The position numbers and the translations under genes are program-made. From positions 124,001 through 188,000 of the forward strand of contig JANQBS010000050.1 in NCBI GenBank assembly GCA_033085395.1: a stretch of DNA of 64,000 nucleotides. The letters are read 5' to 3'. The notes under the pieces are model-generated. The model ran no database searches. It saw nothing but the letters and a program-made list of their open reading frames with translations, and was not told where the DNA came from. Position 1 is the first letter of the stretch; each line of letters opens with the position of its first letter. This document shows positions 43,799 through 53,181 of this stretch, piece after piece. The stretch comes from Xanthoparmelia taractica (lineage: Eukaryota > Ascomycota > Lecanoromycetes > Lecanorales > Parmeliaceae).

Positions 43799-45283
43799 AT
43801 GAAGTCGTTCCGCAGTCGTATTGTTTCTCTTCTAGTCCTCTTCCTGGCCGCTAGTGCTCTAGTTGTGCATTTTTCATTTTGGACCAGTCCGGCACCATCT
43901 CTAGCGAAGGTCGGCCCTGAAGAAAGCCAGCAATCACATCCATGCCGGCAGAGGTTGGGTCGTCTAAAGGATCTAAATCTCAAATTTCCTATCAAGTACG
44001 CCCGGCGCGATATCAACGTCAGGTACCAATCAGGAACGCGTCGTCCTTCTGTTACTAATATTGATGAAACACTATTCCCAAAGATACAGATTGTGGACCC
44101 AGAGACAGATCCGATCTTAGAACACTGCATGCCGCCTTTGTCATTGGACGTCTCGCCCTTCCCAAGGAGGGAAACGGTCCATGCCTCGAACATCTTGTTC
44201 GGCATGTCTACACTCCTCAGCCGTCTCGAGGATTCAATCCCCTACCTCGAGCGCTGGCTGGCACATACTGGTGCCAGCTTCTTTGTCATTGTCGTAAATT
44301 CAGAAGAAGACCGGGAGCCAGACAAGAGGAAGATGGCCGAGTTGCAGTCACACATGCGTGATCTGGGCATCAAAATTACAATCTCCAAACCGCTGCAGGA
44401 CGATGACATGGCACATCGTTACTTCTCCCTAGTAAAGCTATTGTATAGCAAGCGCGATAAGGCGACTCAGTGGATTGGAATCGTCGACGATGACACCTTT
44501 TTTCCTTCGATGCATTCCTTGGTCAACATGCTCGGGAACTATGATCCCCAACAACAGCAATATGTCGGCGGCATATCAGAAGAATGGTGGTCCGTCGTCC
44601 TCTACGGCCTCATGGCCTTTGGCGGCGCTGGCATCTTCCTCTCCGTCCCAATGGCTGCTCTAATCGATTCAAATTACGAGGCCTGCAGAGAGAAATCTGG
44701 CTCCAGCGCCGGGGATATGCGTATCGTGGAGTGTATCTATTGGCATAGCCGTGTCAAATTGACACCGATTCCTGCGCTTCATCAAATGGATATGGGCGGC
44801 GACCTTTCGGGCGTCTACGAAAGCGGTTGGCGACCACTTTCTATACATCATTGGAAAGCGGACTGGTGGGATGACAAGCGCCATGATAGGTGGATCCCGT
44901 TAGACGTGATGCATCTCGTCGCTGATGTTTGCGGAGACTGCTTCTTGCAGCGTTGGCGGTTTGGCGGGGATACGGTACTGAGTAATGGCTACTCCATCGC
45001 CACTTACCCGAAAGGTATCAGCGAAAAGGAGCTCAAGAATCCGGAGCATACGTGGGTGGGCCCTAGGAAGGTACCGGATACGTTCAACCCGGGCTATGTT
45101 CACTCATTAGGAACGATAAGGGAGCCGTTGGAGTTGGACTTGGAAAAGATTCAGTATATGTTTTTGAATGCGGAGGTTATAGAAGGGGGTGTGAGGCAGT
45201 ATTATCTTCACAAGGGCATGGGAGATGAGTTGGATACGTTAGTTGAACTGGTCTGGAAAGGAGAGGTGGAGGGACCATCATGA
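43799..45283 (+). CDS. GT31-type (DUF604) glycosyltransferase, type II membrane protein
   Basis: Intronless, 494 residues. A signal anchor (about 9-26, VSLLVLFLAASALVVHFSF) predicts Golgi type II topology. The lumenal domain shows the fungal DUF604/fringe-related pattern: an N-terminal GMSTLLSRLEDSIPYLERWL, an acidic metal/nucleotide-sugar motif in GIVDDDTFFP (about 227-236), GGISEEWWS, FGGAGIFLSVPM, and DMRIVECIYWHSRV. By family it would transfer a sugar from a UDP-sugar to a protein or glycan; the acceptor is unknown. Good length and no visible defects. Confidence 0.87.
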   Translation: MKSFRSRIVSLLVLFLAASALVVHFSFWTSPAPSLAKVGPEESQQSHPCRQRLGRLKDLNLKFPIKYARRDINVRYQSGTRRPSVTNIDETLFPKIQIVDPETDPILEHCMPPLSLDVSPFPRRETVHASNILFGMSTLLSRLEDSIPYLERWLAHTGASFFVIVVNSEEDREPDKRKMAELQSHMRDLGIKITISKPLQDDDMAHRYFSLVKLLYSKRDKATQWIGIVDDDTFFPSMHSLVNMLGNYDPQQQQYVGGISEEWWSVVLYGLMAFGGAGIFLSVPMAALIDSNYEACREKSGSSAGDMRIVECIYWHSRVKLTPIPALHQMDMGGDLSGVYESGWRPLSIHHWKADWWDDKRHDRWIPLDVMHLVADVCGDCFLQRWRFGGDTVLSNGYSIATYPKGISEKELKNPEHTWVGPRKVPDTFNPGYVHSLGTIREPLELDLEKIQYMFLNAEVIEGGVRQYYLHKGMGDELDTLVELVWKGEVEGPS

Positions 45284-46063
45284 TAGTATGTACCGACGAG
45301 TTTACGTTTGGCAACAAGATCCGGTGTTCGGGGCTGCCTCGAGAGGCTGGAAACTTGGGCAACTTTCACGCCAGATCCTAAGAGCGCCATCGCCTTGAAG
45401 ATATCTGGAAAGTTCTCTGACAGAAAATGCTGAGAGAAGACAACGCGATGGCTCGTATGACCTGGAAGCGACCCTTAGAGAGAAAGTGAACAGGATGCTA
45501 CATGTGAGCCCAGTCTACCGCCGCGATATCAAGCCCATTATCTAACTCTCGACTTCGCACAGGTTGGACGGCGGGATTTCGGCTGAGCTACAGTGTACAT
45601 CTTCCTCGAAAACTAGGATTCATCTCCAACAATGCCGGTAACGCGCAGGCCGTGATAATCAAGCCCATATTCTTCGCCGCCATCTTCGCTCTGATTCGAA
45701 GTGCTCTGTGGCCAAAGACCCAGAGCTCTGACTTCATGCTCCTGACCCGCGTCGTAACGGATGGCCTATCCTAGTCTAGGAGATGTCGTCTGCCCATTAT
45801 TGAGGTGTCTTATTGAGATATGTATTCAATTAATCTGTAGGATTACCCTTGCTGTTTCCATTGATGGGTGGGATGCTGTACTGGTTATGAAAATGCCCTC
45901 GACTATTCTGGGTCACTCGTTCACCCATGACGACGATTCTGCTGTCAGATAAAGATTCTTCCTTGCCCTTTCAGTACCTTCCAGCGCTCCTATTCCCGCA
46001 CAGCATTCGCTTGCTCCCGGGGACCCCCCCCCCCAACCCAACTACCTTACCTCCGTCAGCCTC
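45284..46063. other. intergenic, C11 run near the end
   Basis: About 780 bp without a supported gene. A run of 11 C at about 46024-46034 lies just before the next possible start codon. Confidence 0.4.
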
Positions 46064-46558
46064 ATGGAAGAACTCAAAGACGCCTTGAGGCGCATGTTTA
46101 CGGCGAGCAGCTCGGTAGATCGAGAAGGAATCCTCCGAAATCTGCGCAATGACCGAGAATACCAAGCCCAGCTCTCCTATGAGGGTTGCCAAAGTACAGC
46201 TTGGCGACGCGCTGCGAACGTGGAATCACATATCGGACGCGGTGTTTGGTTCTACGTCTGGCTTTATATTATGGCATCCTGGATCGCTATTATAGTGGTA
46301 ACAATATACTCACTCGTGTTATTCACTCACGCCGGTTATGAAAGAAATCAGTGTTGCAGGAGGAGGCCTCAATACCGTCGGTATCGTCGGCACCATCATC
46401 AGAGCTCAAATAGTCGACAGACTCGGCTGACCTCTTCGCCCTCGCCCTTCATCGCCGCAAGCTTGTACGGAGCAAACAATCACCCAACCGGAAAGTATCA
46501 CCGGCTATGTCGGTGCGGACAGGATGGTAGAGTACTAGTGTCCGGCTGTTCCGCATGA
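46064..46558 (+). CDS. possible small membrane protein, 164 aa
   Basis: A charged N terminus precedes one convincing membrane helix (about residues 60-85, VWFYVWLYIMASWIAIIVVT), followed by an Arg/His/Ser-rich tail. No homology recognised. A splice at AAATCAG near 46348 would switch the tail to a Val/Gly-rich reading (VAGGGLNTVGIVGTII), so the C-terminal half is uncertain. Low support overall. Confidence 0.35.
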   Translation: MEELKDALRRMFTASSSVDREGILRNLRNDREYQAQLSYEGCQSTAWRRAANVESHIGRGVWFYVWLYIMASWIAIIVVTIYSLVLFTHAGYERNQCCRRRPQYRRYRRHHHQSSNSRQTRLTSSPSPFIAASLYGANNHPTGKYHRLCRCGQDGRVLVSGCSA

Positions 46559-47409
46559 GTAATAGATCGCTATGTTTCCATCTGGTGTCGATATAGTTTA
46601 CTTCTTATCTTAAGTCTTAAGCCCAGGAGGCGGCGTCGGCTGCTGGAAATGCTTCTAGGCTCAGTCTTCTAATACTTGTTTACCTACATCCTCGCTGGCG
46701 ATTATCGCATCGTTCTTGATAAGTATCTTGCCCTCTACGTATGACTCCCGCGCCTTCTACTGCTGGTATCTCGCCTCTTCCATACGGCACCTTCGTGGCA
46801 AAGTCTTCCTTAATTGGGACCTCGCTCGCTAGAGTCAACGAGTCGTAGTCGGTTCTACAAGCGTTTGAGGGCGTATCTGGAGATGATCAATTGAGGCTTT
46901 GATAGTAGATACTGTGGATTCGGGGTCTCGGTTTGGCTTGGGGGTTTGCTGTGGTTTTGCCGACTTGACTCTCTATGTTCACTGCAGGTCAATTAATGTG
47001 TATTGAATGTGACTGTGGATGATGAATGTTTTGCGGACGATATTGGATCACCAGGCTTTGTGCTTCTAGTTTGTGTGCTTGTTCTGCCGACGCATCCTGC
47101 TTTCATGGAGACGCAGAAGCGTTAAGCTGGGTGATGGGAAGTCGCTAGATTTGTCATACCATACATGAAAGTTAGAAAGGTGGAAAACCTCTTATATCAC
47201 CGTGCTGAGGAGCTCTTGATGCCATCATGCAAGCCAGCCAGGTTGTTGATATTGTTGAAGTTGTATCCGATTCGCTACTAACCCCACCGTCGCCCTCACC
47301 GTTGCCCTCCACCTCTTCATCCACCTTGTCCTCTCCCACTCGGAGCAAACTCGCCCAGCTCGTTGATCCGATCGAAAATCTCCATCAAGTCTTCCGTCTC
47401 TTCCGAGTT
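46559..47409. other. intergenic with degenerate-looking sequence
   Basis: About 850 bp. The stretch 46580-46870 has stops in all frames and a transposon-relic look similar to 12181-12530. From 46990 onward the sequence is unremarkable. Confidence 0.4.
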
Positions 47410-48913
47410 CTACAGCTCATACATTTTCCTCTTCAATTCTTCGTTCAGCATGTGGTTTTTTGGTTCGTGCCACAGGCCCTCTTGAATATAGCCAATGACT
47501 GTCCTAAGGTCATCGCTTCGACAGCCAAGGTCGTGTTCTCCAAGGTCGTCATAGGCTTTCCACACATTCACCTTCAACTCAAATATCATTGCCATACCGC
47601 GCCCCTTTGGGCGTGCTTTCCAGTAGTCCCTACGTTCATCAACGAAGATCGAAATGAGTTGCTGTAAACAGTCGGATGCGACCCGTACATTGGCCGGGTC
47701 GTCACCGTTCAGCAGCAGACTCGCCGAGGCAAGGTTCAGCCAGGTCGAATATTGCATTTGGTCGCAAGCATCCCGTGGTGGGGACAATGGATGAGGTTTT
47801 GATGGAATTGTCCGCTTATGGTCGTTGATGATATCTAGTGTACGTTCCATCTTTGGGATAGCCGAGGACCAATCGCCCATATCGTAAGCCGCCGTGGCGT
47901 CATAATAAATGGTGAATACCCCGTCAAAAAGCTCCAGATCACTCGGTTCGGGTCCGCACATGCTTGTTACAAGTGCAGCTTTATATTCTTGGGTGATTGG
48001 CCCTTCAATATGTACCCCCTTGAGGCTGTGGAAGCCGCGAAGTGGCTCCAACAGTCGGTCTAGTTGGTGGTCTGTGATCGTCTGGCTGTTTCGGATGGTG
48101 TTGCTGCGGGCAATACCGCCTAGAGCGGCGCTGTCTTCAAACTCTACTTCATTTTCAGCGTGCGCATCGCCCTCAAGGTTTTTTTTTGGGTATCCATGTA
48201 TGCCTTTTTATGAGAATTGCTCCCATTCAGGTCTTGGCGAATCTCGACTGCGACAGTAAATAGTGCTAGGAATTCATAGGATTTGTCGCTCTTCATCACA
48301 AAAGCCCAGCAAAATCTTGGCATATCATCACTGGAAATGATGAAACAATTGTCCAAGGAATGATGGAAACGGTCCTGGATCAAAATCTCCATGACATGAT
48401 CTTTGAACTGTTTGCCCTGCTCTCCGCTGGCTAGAATGGGTACCGCATAATTCTCGCCAGCTCCACCAAAGACCCATGCCTTGAGGCTAGGCCCACTAGA
48501 GCGGACGCGGACCATTGGATTCTCGATATAAAGCACGTGGCTGGCCTCAGCTTGGACTTGTCGATTGGTACAGAGGATTAGTGGATGAAACCGGTATTTA
48601 TAGTTCTTTATCATCGGGCTCTAACTTCTGAGTCAGTCTTAAAATCCTGCAGGAAAACAACAGCACCTACGAGTGTCAATGTTATCATCAGTTGCTTCGT
48701 GTACTTGGTTGAAAGTTGATAGCGATATATCATGTCTCGAACTTCCCGCGGCAAGGTTAGGAACCGGAATGACATTGGCACCAGAGGCGTGCCGGCAGCT
48801 TGCATCAAGTGTGGGCTCGTGAGGGAAGAATCTGCACCCCACCCATTTCGAAGGTCAGTGTTCCTGTTAATCGACGGGGCCACTGTCCGGGCAGTCTCTT
48901 CATAAGAAGCCAT
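47410..48913 (-). CDS. 2EXR/F-box-like protein, frameshifted in a homopolymer
   Basis: Exon 48913-48671, a 50-bp intron (GTAGGT...GTTAG, 48670-48621) and exon 48620-47410. The N terminus has FRFLTLPREVRDMIYRYQL (about 49-67), the signature of fungal 2EXR/F-box-like proteins, and LILCTNRQVQAEASHVLY. The downstream half is Leu-rich with TPR-like helices. The frame breaks at a run of nine T (48179-48187; A9 on the coding strand). Adding one A, or losing two, joins the frame to LEGDAHAENEVEFEDS and then EPLRGFHSLKGVHIEG, so the two halves are one gene. The frame ends at TAG 47410-47412, after which 30 more codons look coding. An assembly error is as likely as true decay. These families are highly expanded and often pseudogenised. 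Confidence 0.65.
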
Positions 48914-49292
48914 GTTGCGTTGGGTGAGATAGCCTTTGACCTTTGTTTATTGTCGGAGGCAGGCGCAACACGGCTGACAGATGAACAGTAGGGGGATTCA
49001 GAGTGGGAAATTTTCAGAAAGATTGCCTCGAGTCTTTTAAATCGCTTAATTCCACAGTTAATAACCCAGAGCACTTTTTAGTGTGCTAAGAATGTGTTTG
49101 GTGGTGGTTAAGGCCGGCTTTAGGAAGTTGGTGCTACGTCAGATTAAACGAATCTAGATCTACTGGATGTAATTGATATCTTTGTTCTTGCTCCCCAACA
49201 CCAACAAAAATTAATTCTGTTCACTGTAAAGAGACTCATAACCCCAAAAAATAACCCTCAACCCTGGAATTGAACCAGGTAAATCTCCGAAT
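48914..49292. other. upstream of the 2EXR gene; tRNA fragment at 49255-49279
   Basis: About 380 bp. It contains the orphan T-arm listed separately and a T-run on the minus strand (49245-49254) that could end RNA polymerase III transcription. Confidence 0.45.
49255..49279 (-). other. orphan tRNA T-arm (3-prime half fragment)
   Basis: On the minus strand CCTGG-TTCAATT-CCAGG is a perfect T-arm with box B GGTTCAATTCC, followed by GTTGAGG and then a T-rich run, like the 3-prime end of a tRNA gene. No matching 5-prime half exists, because an intact tRNA ends only 14 bp upstream. Confidence 0.55.
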
Positions 49293-49383
49293 TGGCGGTG
49301 CCCGGAATCGAACCGGGATCGGAACGGGTTTGTTGTGCGAAAGCTGACCACAACGTTACGTGCTACCATTACACCACACCACC
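49293..49383 (-). tRNA. tRNA-His(GTG) candidate with a 20-nt intron
   Basis: A cloverleaf can be drawn: acceptor GGTGGTG/CACCGCC (7 pairs, one G-T), discriminator A, D-arm in GTGTAATGGTAGCAC, T-arm CCCGG-TTCGATT-CCGGG. Box A TGGTGTAATGG and box B GGTTCGATTCC match the RNA polymerase III promoter consensus. The anticodon arm stem AACG/CGTT encloses T32-T33-GTG-G37, an intron of about 20 nt, and C38. The intron contains CACAAC, complementary to the anticodon-loop GTTGTG, as tRNA introns often are. The body resembles Gln tRNAs in places, so His is a reading of the loop and not certain. Confidence 0.75.
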
Positions 49384-52349
49384 GATATTGAACAACAGTC
49401 TGCCACTATTTGTAATAATAAACAAGATATCCAAAGGCCTCCAGACTCTTAATCTCAAGTTACCTGCCACGTCGCGGTGTTGAACATGAAGTGATAATGT
49501 AACTAACTCACTGCACAAAAGCTAAACGCCAAGCGCTCATCACGTGCCTCGGCGTTTCAAAATGATGTCACGCGTATCGCTAACTCCGCACTTTCGAGCC
49601 GTCCAAATCTGGATCTAACACTTCAAACAGCATCGCGAATCATTGTGGCACGATCGAAGCCATCCTTGGCCGAGACGGATGCCAACGCTGGAGTTGGACC
49701 TTTGTTGAGAAGGATTCCACTTGAAGGGCGAGAGAAAAAGACAACGACGCAATAGAGGGCGAGAACGAACCTGCTGCAAGTAGTCTCACGAACGTCTCCG
49801 GGATTACGCTAACAACCTACGCTAGGTCTCCTTGCGTAAAAAGGCTGCTACCTCCAAGGTACGACATATGTTCCCAATAAACAGAGAAGCCAAGGTCTCC
49901 TAAAGATGCAGATGGAATGACTAGGGGGGGGGGGGGGTCTATGTAACGTTAGAGGCGAAGAGTACGGGAATATAAAGAGCTGTACGTGCGGTGGATGCGC
50001 AGATACACAACCAGGAGAGACGTGGTCCTTCAACGAGAAAGGCCACGACTTGCGCAAAGGGGGGGGGGGTTTGGAGCAAGGTCTACGGGATTAGGACAGG
50101 TTCAGGACGCATATTTCTAAAGATCAGAGTGGCTACGGAACCTACGATTAGTTAATAGAGAACATGATCCGTACAATTCGGAATCTCTGCTACAACAGGA
50201 ACCTGCCAGGGACGTGGATAGTTCCTCGCTTCAATAAGAAAATCAATAAGAGGACCAAGGACATCTGGGCCCTTTGGGCAGTCATCGAAGGAATGGCACT
50301 GTTTCTGAATGGACCACCAGGGCTCGAACAGTGGTGTAGGGGGTGACTTGACCATGGCAGTCTCTCACATATGCTCAGCGTAGCCTCCATTTACATGATT
50401 TCGAGGGCAATGCTGAACGTGTGATGCTCTTCGGTACCGCATTCTGATGACCATCAACATCATCCTCAAAATAGGCCGCAAACCCGAGATATCACCTTGA
50501 AGATTGGTTCCTTTCTTAGGTCCGTGTATGTTTTGGATGAGTGTATATGGAAAGGAATCGTGATTGAGCGAGCCGACAAACATGAGATCAAGCCCCATAC
50601 GACCAACATCAATCACATCAGTAGCAAGACTGGAAATGACAAGGATGATAACCACATCTGATGAAGACGGGACACCAAGGGCCGAAAACCGGCATAGCTT
50701 ATGAAGGTCTTAAGAATGTAGCGACAAGGTATGGGAGGAAGCAGTTGGTTGGGATCGTCAAGATGGAGAGCCTCAAATTCGGTATGAAGAGATCATGGAC
50801 GCACTGAGACTGGGTTACTAAGGTATGGCCTTTCCTTCCAGCGCCGAGATATCCTCACCACTTCCGCTGATCTGGCCCGTAACTCGTAGACTCCAGCGCC
50901 CAAGCTGTCAAAGTTGGGCCGTCTGGCCTCACCTTCCGCCAGGTGATCTGCGTCACGCATCCAGCACGCGACCGGACCTGATCTAGTAATACTTCTGCTA
51001 TTAACCGCAACACCCACATCAGATGCGTTCTGCTCCTTAAAAGTCCAGCCCAGCATTGCAAGGCCCATGATGAGCGAGCAGACCATTCCCATCCGCATCT
51101 CAATCTCCCTACGCCAGAGGAGCCTGCCAGTACCTATCACAAAGACCCATCGTGATCCGCAAGTTCACCAAAGAGGTCCAGCAGAAAGCAGCAGACATAC
51201 ACCGACCGTGGCGACAACTACACGATCAACAGCCACGGGGGGAGACCGAATAAGATGGCTTGTAAGGATCCGCTTCACGAGATGTCCGCAAGAGGTTTGT
51301 CTGGATAGAAGATTGGAGAGACTCCCTCTTAAGTGGCCAATACCCTAAGACACTGAACTGGCAACTAGCATACGAGCACGCTAACGAGCACGCTAATCTC
51401 AACCTGCTACAAGAACGAGCCAATCGTTCCAATACATCTCAAAAGACCCCATAACTAATACAATATACATCACCCGGCAACACCAAAAAAAAAACCACAC
51501 TCTCACCTCTCGGCTCTCGCTTCCATCCTACTCCTTACTGCCCTCAACTCTTGAAAAATCTGACCGAGAGAGATGGCGTCAGCATTTATGCAAGTCGTGT
51601 CGCGCGGTCGGGGTAGATGGACTAAAACAAAGAAAAAAAAGAAGTGCTTGTGACGTGCGTGGTGTTTGGATGCATGTCATTTTTATATTCTTCGGTTGGG
51701 GTTGGTGGATAGGGGACTGTGATTTTGTGGTCGTGTTATGGGGTGTTGAAATGAGGTGGACGGGTTGTTTGTGGGGGGGTTTGCAGGGTCGTGATCTTGT
51801 AATAGGAGTAGAGCTACAAGGGCGTGGTGGGTGAGTGAGGTGGGGTGTTTTGCGCGCTGGGCATTGAGTGGATGGATGTGGTTTAGATGTTAGCGATCGC
51901 GTGAATATTATATTACCCAAGGGGCAAGAGGGGAAAGGGTAGAGTGTATCTATTCGATCGAGTTTGTAGGAACTAATGCTGGCGGAGAGAGGAAGGGAAG
52001 GGAAGGGAAGAAAACGGACGTGGATAACAGATTACGGTGGTTTGGACTTGTAGGTAGAGGGCGGTTGGGAGGGTTGGGCCTGTGTTGATGGGGGTCCGTT
52101 CATTGTATGTGACTGGTGGCGATGGCGGGATTATTTGGAAGGTTTTCACACATTTGATTGCTTGAGATGCGCGAGTCTTCAAGGGTAGGGAATCATGTGT
52201 TGAGCAGTTTGGCAAGATGTCTGTGTGCAAGATGATAGCTACGTTTCTGCCATGTCTGACCCTTCCTCCAATGACAGGTCTACTGCTGCCTTGTAATATG
52301 GCCGATGGCCGATTGCTTCTCTAGCGGAATCCCGTTTAAGACCATTTAC
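49384..52349. other. 3-kb gene-poor region with G-runs
   Basis: Short frames only. Two minus-strand frames (50793-51140, with a hydrophobic N terminus, and 50365-50655, with IILVISSLATDVIDVG) have some coding character but no joining splice or recognised family. Homopolymer G-runs occur at 49924-49937 and 50059-50069. GGGAA repeats lie near 51990-52010. Confidence 0.4.
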
Positions 52350-53181
52350 TCACTGCGTGATCCTCAACTGCCTCACAAACCCCAATCCATTCGAACTTGC
52401 CTTGAATCGAAACGCGCCACAGCTCTCACTCTCCAAATGATTAACCAATCCACTCAGCGCAATATACTCCCTCTTGCACCTCGGGCAGTGATAGATGCGT
52501 TCCTCGTGCGCGGGACTAGCAAGATGCTGGTTCAAGCTCGCCAATTTGTTGAAGCCCCGGGGGCAAAAGTAGCACCGGTAGCACGAACCGTCCCACGACG
52601 CCGGGCTGGCGATGTGAGCGCTTGCGGGACTTTCGTCGTACCATCCGATGCGCTTGTTGGTAAAGATGTGGCTCGGGTCGACTTCGCGGCAGTATTGGTT
52701 GATTTTGGTGCGGTTGATGCCGGATGTGCAGCTGCCGGATTCGAGGTGCAGGCAGACGCCGGTTAGGTTTGTGAACTTGTTGGGGCACCAGGGACATTTG
52801 ACGTTTTTGCCGACGTGGGTGGATGATTTGAGGTGCTGGCGGCAACCTTGTTAATACAATGTGTGTTGGGCGGAGTGCAAGTGTTACCTGGTTAAGATTG
52901 TTCGGATTCTTGAATGATCGCTGGCAACCGTAGCAGTAATTTGGAGGGTGCTCTTCGTCAATGTGTTCTTGCAGGCCTTCTTTGGTGCTGAATCTCCACG
53001 TGCAGTCGTCACATCGGTACCAGTGCTTTTTCTGTTCGTGCGCCAAGCGCAGCTTTCCGTCGTGGGTGGGCCATCGAGCGAAGCACCAGCGGCATTCAAT
53101 CTCGTTTGCATGTGCGTAGCTGTTGTCAAGATGCTGCCGAAGAGCTCTCGCTTCAAAAGTCCGGCCACAGCATTCGTACAT
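52350..53181 (-). CDS. multi-C2H2 zinc-finger protein, 259 aa
   Basis: Two exons, 53181-52888 and 52835-52350 (52-bp intron, GTAACA...GCCAG, phase 0). The ATG at 53181 (MYECCGRTF) is preferred because the finger begins there. Further upstream the frame has no cysteine pattern. About seven CxxC...H units follow: IECRWCFARW, YRCDDCTWRFSTKEGLQEHI, NYCYGCQRSFKNPNNLNQHL, VKCPWCPNKFTNLTGVCLHL, YRCYFCPRGFNKLASLNQHL and YHCPRCKREYIALSGLVNHL. Linkers are longer than TGEKP, so it may bind RNA or protein as readily as DNA. Retaining the intron would wreck the fourth finger onward, which supports the splice. Confidence 0.88.

Noticed and set aside
50365..51140. Two minus-strand frames that might form one gene
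   Set aside because: Some coding feel, but no in-phase splice pair and no family recognised.
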